Origin: Chimaeribacter coloradensis | GTDB lineage: Bacteria; Pseudomonadota; Gammaproteobacteria; Enterobacterales; Enterobacteriaceae | Assembly: GCF_002858715.1 (NCBI RefSeq) | Contig: NZ_PJZH01000024.1 | Coordinates: forward strand, 1 to 57,560 | Length of the DNA stretch: 57,560 nucleotides | Direction of reading: 5' to 3' | Shown here: positions 44,396 through 51,689 of the stretch, in pieces | How the letters are laid out: the number at the start of each line of letters is the position of its first letter | Position numbering within the stretch: position 1 is the stretch's first letter | Made by a program: the position numbers and the translations under genes | The notes under the pieces: generated by a model | What the model saw: only the letters and a program-made list of their open reading frames with translations | The model's database searches: none | What the model was told of the DNA's origin: nothing

Positions 44396-44776
44396 TCAAC
44401 CGCCGGGCTTCCCGCGGGAGAGCACGCGCTGAATATGTTCCAAAAGTGTATCAATATTGATGGGTTTACGTAAAAAAGCAACGGCCCCGAGAGCAAGGGC
44501 CGCGTTTTGCATCGTTTCATCACCATGGCCGGAGATAAAAATCACCGGCGGCGGGGCCGGGCAGCGTAACAGGTGCGCAAACAGCGCAAACCCGTCCATC
44601 CCGGTGAGCTTCACATCGATGATCGCCAGTACCACCGCCGGCACGGCGCGGGCCTGCAGAAACGCCTCCGCCGACGCGAACCCCTCCACCGCATAGCCTT
44701 CCGACCGGAGTAAGTTACTCAGCCCGCTGCGGACGGCGGGTTCATCATCAATCACGGCAATACACGGCGGGGTCAT
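44396..44776 (-). CDS. Single-domain CheY-like response regulator
   Basis: A 126-residue receiver with no output domain. Asp10/Asp11, phosphorylated Asp54 (AIIDVKLTGMDG), Ser82 (FISGHG) and Lys104 (RKP) are present. The sequence is of the FixJ-receiver subgroup. It is first in the operon with the giant kinase. It may act as a phosphate sink, a stand-alone signal, or part of a phosphorelay with the FixJ-like protein encoded beyond the kinase. Confidence 0.92.
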   Translation of the reverse strand: MTPPCIAVIDDEPAVRSGLSNLLRSEGYAVEGFASAEAFLQARAVPAVVLAIIDVKLTGMDGFALFAHLLRCPAPPPVIFISGHGDETMQNAALALGAVAFLRKPINIDTLLEHIQRVLSRGKPGG

Positions 44777-44887
44777 TCCGGCGTCCTCTTACATGCAACG
44801 TCAACACGACGGGGCGGGGCGGGCCGGAACCCTGTCTGCCTGTCAGCCTGCATAATACGGCGCGCGTGATGGGTGCACCATTATCTC

Positions 44888-44915
44888 TAGGTATACCTAT
44901 CCCTACGTATAACTA
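44888..44915. promoter_or_regulatory. Tandem 12-bp operator-like repeats between receiver and hydrolase genes
   Basis: TAGGTATACCTA at 44888-44899 is a perfect palindrome, and TACGTATAACTA at 44904-44915 repeats it with two changes, 16 bases start to start. They lie between divergent starts at 44776 and 45027. Candidate binding sites for the FixJ-like regulator. Confidence 0.5.
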
Positions 44916-45026
44916 GACGCTGCGCAACCGTGCTGACCATAATCCGGGCACAGGCGTTTCATGCCCCCGACGTGTTATTCAGGCTGTGTTATCCAAACCG
45001 TTACTCAACACTTTCAGGAGATTCCC

Positions 45027-45848
45027 ATGAGCACCATCACCACCCAAGACGGCACGCAGATTTATTACAAAGACTGGGGCACCGGCAAGCCGGTGCTGTT
45101 CAGCCATGGCTGGCCGCTGGATGCCGACATGTGGGACAGCCAGATGAACTTCCTGGCCGAGCGCGGCTACCGCGCCATCGCGTTTGACCGCCGCGGCTTC
45201 GGCCGTTCAGACCAGCCGTGGGAAGGGTATGACTACGACACCTTCGCCTCCGACATCAACGACCTGATCACCGCGCTTGATCTCAACGAGGTGACGCTGG
45301 TGGGCTTCTCGATGGGCGGCGGGGATGTGACGCGCTACATCGGCCGTTACGGCAGCGACCGCGTGGCGGGGCTGGCGCTGCTGGGGGCGGTCACGCCGAT
45401 TTTCGGCAAAACCGGCGATCACCCGCAGGGCGTGGATCAGAGCGTGTTCGACGGCATCATAGATGGCCTGCGCAAAGACCGCGCGCAGTTTATCAGCGAT
45501 TTCGCCACCCCGTTCTACGGCCTGAATGCCGGCCAGAAAGTCTCTGAAGGCGTGCTGACCCAGACGCTGAACATTGCACTGCTGGCGTCGCTGAAAGGCA
45601 CCCTCGACTGCGTGACCGCCTTTGCAAAGACTGACTTCCGTGACGACATCAAAAAAGTCGACGTGCCGGCGCTGGTGATCCACGGCAGCAATGACCAGAT
45701 CGTGCCGTTTGAAGCCACCGGTAAGCTCTCTGCAGAACTGATCCCCGGTGCCGAGCTGAAAGTCTACGACAACGGCCCGCACGGCTTTGCCGCAACCCAT
45801 CAGGACCAGCTTAACGAAGACCTGCTGGCGTTCCTGCAATCCCGCTGA
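45027..45848 (+). CDS. Alpha/beta hydrolase, non-heme chloroperoxidase / arylesterase type
   Basis: A 273-residue hydrolase with catalytic triad Ser95 (VGFSMGGG), Asp223 (GSNDQIVPF) and His252 (NGPHGFA). The oxyanion-loop FSHGWPLDADMW and RRGFGRSDQPWEGYDYDTFA are hallmarks of the cofactor-free haloperoxidase/perhydrolase group, which hydrolyse esters and can form peracids. The start ATG at 45027 has AGGAGA upstream and gives the family N-terminus MSTITTQDGTQIYYKDWG. A terminator follows. It is divergent from the receiver-kinase operon, so the two-component system may control it. Confidence 0.92.
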   Translation: MSTITTQDGTQIYYKDWGTGKPVLFSHGWPLDADMWDSQMNFLAERGYRAIAFDRRGFGRSDQPWEGYDYDTFASDINDLITALDLNEVTLVGFSMGGGDVTRYIGRYGSDRVAGLALLGAVTPIFGKTGDHPQGVDQSVFDGIIDGLRKDRAQFISDFATPFYGLNAGQKVSEGVLTQTLNIALLASLKGTLDCVTAFAKTDFRDDIKKVDVPALVIHGSNDQIVPFEATGKLSAELIPGAELKVYDNGPHGFAATHQDQLNEDLLAFLQSR

Positions 45849-45858
45849 TCCAGCCTGA

Positions 45859-45889
45859 AGGGGGGCCGCCCGGCTCCCCCTGTTTTTTT
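45859..45889 (+). terminator. Terminator of the hydrolase gene
   Basis: AGGGGG at 45859-45864 pairs with CCCCCT at 45876-45881, with further partial pairing inside, followed by TGTTTTTTTC. Confidence 0.85.
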
Positions 45890-45959
45890 CTGCCTACCGA
45901 TGGCGCCCTGCGCCCGGCCTGCCCGCGCCGGGAAGGGCGCGAAAAACAGGAAGACGATA

Positions 45960-46835
45960 ATGCACAGAACCCGATTTGGTGCCCTTTCCCTGACGCTCGC
46001 CGTGCTGGCCAGCCCGGCCGCCTGGGCCGCTGAGAGCCTGGCGGTGGGCGCGCAGTATGACACCACCCATGTTTACGTGCAGCCCGGCAAAATGGACGAT
46101 TTCGTCAACAGCCTGCTGCATACCTTTGGCGGCAAAGCGACCAAACGCATCACGGCGGATGTCACGCCGACGCCCAGCGAGACGCTCTCCCAACTGGTGT
46201 TGACGCCGGTCGGCAGTTTCTCCGTTTTCGATTTCAAGACCCCCGCGCCTTACCCGTTCGGCGATGAGCGCAACGGCTTTCTGGTGCGTGATATGGATGC
46301 GGCGGTGGCGCAGGCCAAAGCGGCCGGGGCCGACGTGCTGGTGGAGCCGTTCCCCGACCCGATCGGCCGCGACGCGGTGGTGCAGTGGCCGGGCGGCGTC
46401 AATATGCAGCTCTACTGGCACACCACCGCGCCCAGCTACGCCCCGCTGAGCAGCGTGCCGGAGAACCGCGTCTACCTGTCACGCTACCGCGTGGAGGATT
46501 TCATCCGCAGCTACCAGCAGTTTTCACAGGGCAAGGTTGACCGCGACCAACAGGTCAGCGCCGCAGTGATTGGCGGAACCCGCGGCACCGTCCGCGAAGT
46601 GGATCTCTCCTCCACCTTCGGCAAGGTCAGGATTTTCGTCACCGACGGCCACCTGCCGTACCCGTTCGGCCATGAACGCACCGGTTACGGTGTCACCGAT
46701 CTCCAGCAAACCCTGGACAAGGCGCTGGCCAGCCACGCCAAAATCCTCTGGCGCGCCCCTGAAAAGAGCGACCCGTTCGCAATGGTTGAGTTCCCCGGCG
46801 GGTATATTGCAGAGATTCATCAGGTGAAGGGGTAA
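45960..46835 (+). CDS. Exported VOC (glyoxalase-like) family protein
   Basis: A 291-residue protein with a Sec signal peptide (MHRTRFGALSLTLAVLASPA, cleavage likely after AWA at residue 23). The mature part contains two similar VOC half-domains, each with a YPFG-E-R segment: TPAPYPFGDERNGFLVRD and LPYPFGHERTGYGVTD. Metal-ligand positions are not obvious, so enzymatic activity is uncertain. The start ATG at 45960 has AGGAAG upstream. It follows the hydrolase gene after a terminator. It is the last gene of the GC-rich native segment before the AT-richer T6SS module. Confidence 0.8.
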   Translation: MHRTRFGALSLTLAVLASPAAWAAESLAVGAQYDTTHVYVQPGKMDDFVNSLLHTFGGKATKRITADVTPTPSETLSQLVLTPVGSFSVFDFKTPAPYPFGDERNGFLVRDMDAAVAQAKAAGADVLVEPFPDPIGRDAVVQWPGGVNMQLYWHTTAPSYAPLSSVPENRVYLSRYRVEDFIRSYQQFSQGKVDRDQQVSAAVIGGTRGTVREVDLSSTFGKVRIFVTDGHLPYPFGHERTGYGVTDLQQTLDKALASHAKILWRAPEKSDPFAMVEFPGGYIAEIHQVKG

Positions 46836-47348
46836 AGGGGTAAGGGCATGACACCCCTTACGCAGTGACGTGCGCGAGGGGTAAAGGGGGGACGCCCCGA
46901 TGCCTGCGCTCATAAACATATACCGGCGGGATCAGGATGTAATTACCTCTATAGCGAAGCCTGTTAAGCGCGGTATGCCCAATATCTGCCAATCTATACT
47001 CGATGGTAAGCAAGCCGCTCAGGCGATTCCTTTGCATTTCTCAGATTTGATAAAAGTTGCGGGGCTACCCGACAGATCATTGAATGGATGAACCTTTCAG
47101 CCGGCTGCGTGACAGAGGCTGTAAACCCTGTATTCAGCGCGCCGGCATCTAAAGCCACGACCCGCTACCACCCGCCCGAGCGCCAGCGTATCAGGTAACC
47201 CCCCTTTTGCCCGGTGTATCGACGGGCTTTTAAAAGCTCAGTCTATACACGCCTTAATAAAGCAGTGAAGCAAGTCACAATGCTCTCAAAATAACAGGCG
47301 TAGACTTTATATTTGAATGGGTAATGTGAATATTAACAAGGAGTGGTG
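46836..47348. other. Boundary region between the native segment and the T6SS module
   Basis: About 510 bases without a supported gene. A 12-bp direct repeat GGGGTAAAGGGG occurs at 46829-46840 and 46878-46889, spanning the VOC stop codon. A 63-codon frame at 46900-47091 and a protein-like stretch near 47100-47199 (ending RYHPPERQRIR) look like gene remnants, but no family could be named. Base composition drops from GC-rich to AT-rich across the region, and the toxin operon promoter must lie near 47240-47335. Confidence 0.4.
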
Positions 47349-48041
47349 ATGTATTTTAACAATGAAGTTACGCGTTATCTGCAAAGTAATAAAATACTCG
47401 CGTTAAAGCTTGATCATGCTTTGGCTGCGGTCAGAGGAAAGGCAGGTGAACAACTCCTCTTATTAGAAAAAGGCGCCACCCGGTTAATTTATTACACATC
47501 GTGTTTTACTGATGAGTACCAGGATGTCTGCAAAAAGCAAAAGACAGAGGATATAAGATTCGGGAATGCGGTTGTTAAGCTTTTGCAAAACACTGATGTT
47601 GTTAAGGAGATGCTAAAAATATATTTCGATGAGATATTTAAATACAAATCATCGCAACAACTTGAACATATAAAAGAGATGCTTTTGGCTGCAAGCGTTC
47701 ATATTGCCGCCAGCAACCTGACCGGGGCGGGGTTTTCTCTGGCTGTGGCGACTACCGTTTGTGTTGGGATGAATTTAAGCCTCGAAATAAGCGCCGCCAC
47801 AGGGCGCGCTGCTGGATTTTCCGCCGCTGCGGTTACATCCTATGGCATCATCCAGAACGCGGCAGATAGCGCCCGTCGATTGCACGTTACATTTCCCGCC
47901 TATTATGCAGCCTTATATGCGCAAGAATTGGAAATGATGTATTTCCTCATTGAACCGTTGCTTGAACGTTCTGGTGCTCTTCACGCACAAGGCGCATCAG
48001 ATTCAGATGTCGTGAATATCATCAGCCGAATGATCCGGTAG
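47349..48041 (+). CDS. Candidate T6SS effector with central hydrophobic region, encoded beside hcp
   Basis: A 230-residue protein. The N-terminal half is soluble and helical; residues 112-170 form an Ala/Gly-rich hydrophobic region (LLAASVHIAASNLTGAGF, then SLAVATTVCVGMNLSLE, then AAGFSAAAVTSYGII) able to form membrane helices; the C-terminal 50 residues are soluble. The start ATG at 47349 lies five bases after AAGGAG; a GTG two codons earlier overlaps that site. It lies six bases upstream of a 60-residue membrane protein and upstream of hcp, all in one orientation and AT-richer than flanking genes. Size, hydrophobic core and tiny membrane partner recall the Ssp6/Sip6 ion-channel effector-immunity pair of Serratia; that is an inference from organisation, not a shown homology. 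Confidence 0.6.
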   Translation: MYFNNEVTRYLQSNKILALKLDHALAAVRGKAGEQLLLLEKGATRLIYYTSCFTDEYQDVCKKQKTEDIRFGNAVVKLLQNTDVVKEMLKIYFDEIFKYKSSQQLEHIKEMLLAASVHIAASNLTGAGFSLAVATTVCVGMNLSLEISAATGRAAGFSAAAVTSYGIIQNAADSARRLHVTFPAYYAALYAQELEMMYFLIEPLLERSGALHAQGASDSDVVNIISRMIR

Positions 48042-48046
48042 ATATT

Positions 48047-48229
48047 ATGGAATTCCTAAAGAAACTACTACTATCGCAATGTAAGTTTTTATTCTGGCTG
48101 TATGGCCCATTATTTGCAGTCATTGCATTTGCATTAATTCAGCGGTGGCTTTTTCCTGAAAGCCCAATATGGCCAACAGACGTATTTGCCATATTTATGG
48201 TTGTTGTAGTTGCCCGGTATAGCCGGTAA
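48047..48229 (+). CDS. Small two-helix membrane protein, candidate immunity protein
   Basis: A 60-residue protein with two hydrophobic segments, FLFWLYGPLFAVIAFALI (about 14-31) and DVFAIFMVVVVA (about 45-56), joined by a polar loop WLFPESPIWPTD. It begins six bases after the upstream stop and has only a weak ribosome binding site, so translation is likely coupled. A small inner-membrane protein immediately after a membrane-active effector candidate and before hcp is what an immunity gene would look like. No family was recognised. Confidence 0.6.
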   Translation: MEFLKKLLLSQCKFLFWLYGPLFAVIAFALIQRWLFPESPIWPTDVFAIFMVVVVARYSR

Positions 48230-48269
48230 TTAACCGTGAAAACAGCCCGCCCATATATAAGGAAAGTAG

Positions 48270-48749
48270 ATGTCTACTCCAGCACATTTATGGCTTGAAG
48301 ATGAACATGGTTCACCTATCGTTGGTGGCTGCATAATGCCGCAGCGCTCAGGCTCCATCGAATTAAAATCATTTTCCCACGGAATAACTATCCCGGTAGA
48401 TAAATCCTGGGGAAAACTGACAGGTACCCGCGTTCACCAAAATATCGTCGTTGTTAAAGAATTCGACCACACTACGCCTATTCTCTATCGCGCGCCCTGT
48501 GAAGGACGTACCTTAAAAAAAGCGCTGTTTAAGATGTACCGGATTCTGGATTCAGGCATTGAGTCTGAATATTTCAACATCATCCTGGAAAACGTTAAAA
48601 TCACGACTATTTCACCGTATCTTTCCCCCAATGGTTTAAGCAGTACACATTTAGAAACGCTCGAATTGCGTTATGAGGCCATCACCTGGAAATGCACAGA
48701 AGGAAACATCATCTATCGTGACTCCTGGAATAATCTCGCTATTGCCTGA
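48270..48749 (+). CDS. hcp: Hcp, T6SS tube protein
   Basis: A 159-residue Hcp1-family protein. It has ahead of the conserved core MSTPAHLWLEDEHGSPIVGG, then the family pattern ELKSFSHGI, TRVHQNIVVVKEFDHTTPILYRA, ALFKMYRI, EYFNIILENVKI and the C-terminal ETLELRYEAITWKC. Hcp hexamers stack into the inner tube of the T6SS and carry small effectors inside the ring. GGAAAG precedes the ATG. It is an orphan: no sheath, baseplate or ClpV gene is adjacent. A terminator follows. The upstream two genes are probably its cargo and matching immunity. Confidence 0.93.
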   Translation: MSTPAHLWLEDEHGSPIVGGCIMPQRSGSIELKSFSHGITIPVDKSWGKLTGTRVHQNIVVVKEFDHTTPILYRAPCEGRTLKKALFKMYRILDSGIESEYFNIILENVKITTISPYLSPNGLSSTHLETLELRYEAITWKCTEGNIIYRDSWNNLAIA

Positions 48750-48784
48750 TACCCTTCCCAGATACCCCAGCTAACTTCAACAAC

Positions 48785-48809
48785 GCGCCCTGCAGAGGGC
48801 GCTTTTGCT
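48785..48809 (+). terminator. Terminator of the hcp operon
   Basis: GCGCCCT at 48785-48791 and AGGGCGC at 48796-48802 form a 7-bp stem with a GCAG loop, followed by TTTTGCT. Confidence 0.82.
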
Positions 48810-48864
48810 ATGCACGCTGATAAGGGATCATGCATGAAAGTCTCTCGTAAAATGATGACATTCT

Positions 48865-49117
48865 TCACTGCTGTTGCGCTTCGGCTTCCCGTTCCGCCTG
48901 CCGGGCGGCGAGCAGGGCAACCACCCAACACACTGGCGCTGTCAATTGCAGCGGCCACACCATGAAAGCGAGTGCGGCGTTCGCCGGAAACAATAGTGCC
49001 CGGCTCGCCGCATTTGGGACAGTACGTAGTCTTATCGCCCGCGCTTGCCACCTTTGCCCGGAGCCTATATTGTCCGCCCTTGTGGTTAACAACAAGGACG
49101 CCGTGACACGATGCGAC
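48865..49117 (-). pseudogene. Truncated PAAR-like T6SS spike-tip gene
   Basis: On the minus strand an open frame without a start codon runs from 49117. It reads CHGVLVVNHKGGQYRLRAK, ASAGDKTTYCPKCGEPGT and IVSGERRTRFHGVAAA, ending in SVLGGCP near 48905. The spacing of HG, GD, CPxCG, G-x-I, and GCP matches PAAR proteins, which cap the VgrG spike. The N-terminal dozen residues are missing because the frame hits a stop at 49118-49120, inside the start of the DUF1007 gene. After GGCP the frame gives unlikely sequence, while a neighbouring frame ends in AARQAEREAEAQQQ, suggesting a frameshift. It is convergent with hcp. PAAR assignment is by eye. Confidence 0.5.
49080..49095. promoter_or_regulatory. 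Palindrome upstream of the DUF1007 gene
   Basis: TTGTGGTTAACAACAA is a 16-bp palindrome with one mismatched pair, 15 bases before the DUF1007 start codon and inside the PAAR-like remnant. It may be an operator, or a chance result of the fusion. Confidence 0.3.
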
Positions 49118-49737
49118 TCACTTACCTGCCCCTGCTGCTGTCGGCCTGTGCGCCGCTGGCCTGGGCGCACCCGCACAGTTTTATCACCATGCAGGCGACG
49201 CTCCTTGAGCAGGATGCGCAGCTCACCGGCGTGCGTATGCGCTGGACAATGGATGAGATCACCTCAGCCGATCTGCTGTATGACGCCGGGGACGCGCCGC
49301 CTGACTCGGAGGTGTGGAAAAAGCTCGCTGCCGAGGTGATGGCCAACGTGCTGGGCCAGCACTATTTCACCGAGTTCTATCACGACGGACAGCGGGTCAG
49401 GTTCCATAACCTGCCGCCCGCTTACCGCCTGTTGCGCGACGGGCACAAGGCGGTGCTGGAGTATGTGTTGCCGCTGGCCGCGCCGCAGCCGCTGAAGGGG
49501 CAGACCTATACGTTCTCGACATTTGACCCGACCTATTTTGTCGATATGCATTACGACAATGCCACCAGCCTGCACCTGCCGCCGGAGATGGCAGCCTGCA
49601 CCCTCACGCTGGATACTCCCACGCCTGACGCCTCGCTACAGAACTATGCGCTGTCGCTGGATAAAGCCGACGCCCCGCCGGAAGACATGGATCTCGGCCG
49701 CCAGTTTGCCCAGAAGGTCACCCTGACATGCCAATAA
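49111..49737 (+). CDS. DUF1007 family periplasmic protein
   Basis: A 208-residue exported protein. The signal peptide is MRLTYLPLLLSACAPLAWA with cleavage before HPHSFI, and the mature N-terminal His-Pro-His is a DUF1007 hallmark and potential metal site. RMRWTMDEITSADLLYD and STFDPTYFVDMHYD are other family stretches. DUF1007 genes occur next to NicO/RcnA-type nickel-cobalt permeases, as here, where the next gene overlaps by 10 bases. A periplasmic metal-handling role is likely but unproven. AAGGA lies upstream with rather long spacing. The promoter may have been replaced, as the PAAR-like remnant abuts the ATG. Confidence 0.88.
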   Translation: MRLTYLPLLLSACAPLAWAHPHSFITMQATLLEQDAQLTGVRMRWTMDEITSADLLYDAGDAPPDSEVWKKLAAEVMANVLGQHYFTEFYHDGQRVRFHNLPPAYRLLRDGHKAVLEYVLPLAAPQPLKGQTYTFSTFDPTYFVDMHYDNATSLHLPPEMAACTLTLDTPTPDASLQNYALSLDKADAPPEDMDLGRQFAQKVTLTCQ

Positions 49738-50738
49738 TCTCCCAGACCCCGGTGTTGCGCCGCCACCGCTGGCTTCAGATCTGGCCGCTGCTGTTACTGG
49801 CCGGGGTGCTGCTGCTGGGCGGGTTGTGGCTGATGCACCTCTGGCCCTCGCTGTTGTGGCAGGGCACCCAGTGGCAGCGCAGCCTGAACGGCCAGATCGC
49901 CGCGCTGATGCAGCAGGTCAGGGCGGAGCCGCAGCGCGCCGGGGGCATCCTGGTGCTGTTCAGCCTGCTGTACGGCATCCTCCACGCCGCCGGGCCGGGG
50001 CACGGCAAGCTGGTGCTCACCACCTATCTGGCGACCCACCCGTCACGGCTGAAAAGCAGCCTGCGCCTCACCTTTGCCGCGTCACTCTTGCAGGGCAGCG
50101 TGGCGGTCGGGCTGGTTACGCTGCTGCTCGGTGTGTTCGAACTCTCCTCACGCCAGTTGCACCAGAGCAGTTTCTGGCTGGAGCGCGGCAGCTACCTGCT
50201 GGTGATGGGGCTGGGCATCATGCTGGTGGTGCGGGCGGCACGGGCGCTGCACCGCCAATGGCAGAGCCTGCGCCAGCCGTTCCGGGCGCTGCGGCCTTTG
50301 CATCCCGAGCCGCACGTGCATGACGAACAGTGCGGCTGCGGCCACCGCCATCTGCCGTCCGATGAGGCGCTGGCGGCGGCGGGAGACTGGCGCACCCGCG
50401 CCGCGCTGGTGCTGTCGATGGGGCTGCGGCCCTGCTCCGGGGCGATCATGATGCTGCTGTTCGCCAAGGTGATCGGCGCCTACCTCTGGGGCGTGGTGGC
50501 GGCGTTTGTGATGGCGTTCGGCACTTCGCTCACCATCTCGCTGCTGGCGCTGGGGGTGCACAGCATCCAGCGGCTGCTGATGCGCAGCGCACGCAGCGGC
50601 CCGGCCCCCGCCTGGCGCAAGGTCGGCCGCGCCACCCTGACGCTGGCCGGGGGGCTGCTGCTGCTGGCCGCCGGGCTGTTCCTCTGGTTCAGCGCCCAGC
50701 CCGGGCTGACCGGCAGCGGTAACCCGCTGTTACGCTAA
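49728..50738 (+). CDS. NicO/RcnA-family nickel/cobalt permease
   Basis: A 336-residue inner-membrane protein with about seven hydrophobic segments. The family signature HAAGPGHGKLVLTTYLATHP is at about residues 86-105, and the second, GLRPCSGAIMMLLFAK, is in the C-terminal half. A His/Cys-rich loop between (HPEPHVHDEQCGCGHRH, about 190-206) would bind metal. Members export (RcnA) or import nickel or cobalt; direction is not evident. It overlaps the DUF1007 stop and is followed by a strong terminator. Confidence 0.9.
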   Translation: MPIISQTPVLRRHRWLQIWPLLLLAGVLLLGGLWLMHLWPSLLWQGTQWQRSLNGQIAALMQQVRAEPQRAGGILVLFSLLYGILHAAGPGHGKLVLTTYLATHPSRLKSSLRLTFAASLLQGSVAVGLVTLLLGVFELSSRQLHQSSFWLERGSYLLVMGLGIMLVVRAARALHRQWQSLRQPFRALRPLHPEPHVHDEQCGCGHRHLPSDEALAAAGDWRTRAALVLSMGLRPCSGAIMMLLFAKVIGAYLWGVVAAFVMAFGTSLTISLLALGVHSIQRLLMRSARSGPAPAWRKVGRATLTLAGGLLLLAAGLFLWFSAQPGLTGSGNPLLR

Positions 50739-50746
50739 TCACCTTC

Positions 50747-50770
50747 AGGGAGGCTCAGCCTCCCTTTTTT
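50747..50770 (+). terminator. Terminator of the DUF1007-NicO operon
   Basis: AGGGAGGC at 50747-50754 and GCCTCCCT at 50758-50765 form an 8-bp stem with a 3-base loop, followed by TTTTT. Confidence 0.9.
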
Positions 50771-50827
50771 ACGCCCCGCGCCTGCCTTCCTCCTGTACAA
50801 CAGTTGCATTATCTGATGACAAATTGT

Positions 50828-50841
50828 TATGTTATTACATA
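50828..50841. promoter_or_regulatory. Palindrome in the ABC transporter promoter region
   Basis: TATGT-TATT-ACATA is a perfect-arm palindrome 26 bases before the ABC gene start, in the only AT-rich section of the locus. A longer ATGAC-N25-GTCAT pair (50816-50820 and 50846-50850) flanks it. Candidate operator for a metal-responsive repressor; it does not match the known E. coli NikR box. Confidence 0.45.
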
Positions 50842-50867
50842 TCAGGTCATAAATAAGGGCAGACGTT

Positions 50868-51689
50868 TTGGCGGACGGACACGCAGAGGTACTGGTTGTC
50901 TCCGATTTTTCACTGGCAATTGCAGGGGAGGAAAAGCTCGCGCACCTCTCCTTCACCCTCCGGGCGGGAGAGCGGGTCGCGCTGATTGGCGCGTCCGGCT
51001 GCGGGAAATCCCTGACGGCAGGCGCGCTGATCGGCCTGTTGCCGGCGGGTGCCCAGTGGCACGGCAGCCTGCGCCTTAACGGGCATGAGGTCGCCGGTCT
51101 CCACCCGGCCAGGCGGCACGCCCCGCAGCGGGCGGCTGCGATTTTTCAGGACTCCGCCTCCGCGCTGAACCCGCTGGTCACCGTCGGCAAACAGCTGATG
51201 ATGGTGCCCGCTGATCTGCCGGGCGATGCCGCCGCCCGGGCGGCGTTGCTGTTGCGCGACGTGGGGTTTGACGACCCCGCCGCCATCCTGCCGCGCTACC
51301 CGGCACAGCTCTCCGGCGGCCAGCGCCAGCGGGTCTGCATCGCCCTGGCGCTGGCCTGCCGCCACCGGCTGGTGGTGGCGGATGAACCCACCACCGCACT
51401 GGATCTCGCCACCCAACAGCATGTGGTGGAGGCGCTTTCGCGCCTGAGCGCCCAGCCGTCACCGCCCGCGCTGCTGTTTATCACCCATGACATCGCGCTG
51501 GCGGCCCACCTGTGCCAACGCGCGCTGGTGATGGTGCAGGGCCGGATCGTCGAGCAGGGCGCCTTTGAGCAGCTCACCCGCTACCCCCAACACCCCTACA
51601 CCCGTGAGCTGGTGGAGGCGGCCCGGCGCGCCGGTGAGGCGATCACACCGCCGCCCCCGGCGGCCGCCCCGGTGAGGGCGCTGGGATGA
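50868..51689 (+). CDS. ABC transporter ATP-binding protein, NikD/DppD type
   Basis: A 273-residue ABC ATPase of the Opp/Dpp/Nik importer class. Walker A is GASGCGKS (about 41-48), the Q-loop IFQDSASALNP, signature LSGGQRQR, Walker B LVVADEPTTALD, and the H-loop His in ITHDIALAAH. The C-terminus QHPYTRELVEAA is typical of nickel/peptide importer ATPases. The start is TTG at 50868, with AGGG upstream, and is the weakest part of this call. It overlaps the next ATPase gene by four bases (ATGA). Confidence 0.9.
   Translation: MADGHAEVLVVSDFSLAIAGEEKLAHLSFTLRAGERVALIGASGCGKSLTAGALIGLLPAGAQWHGSLRLNGHEVAGLHPARRHAPQRAAAIFQDSASALNPLVTVGKQLMMVPADLPGDAAARAALLLRDVGFDDPAAILPRYPAQLSGGQRQRVCIALALACRHRLVVADEPTTALDLATQQHVVEALSRLSAQPSPPALLFITHDIALAAHLCQRALVMVQGRIVEQGAFEQLTRYPQHPYTRELVEAARRAGEAITPPPPAAAPVRALG

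Noticed and set aside
46900-47091. 63-codon frame in the T6SS module border
   Set aside because: No ribosome binding site or family match; kept only as possible debris.
48713-49051. 112-codon minus-strand frame as an intact gene
   Set aside because: Its only possible start is a GTG in the middle of the PAAR-like domain and its end overlaps hcp; a truncated, probably frameshifted PAAR remnant explains it better.
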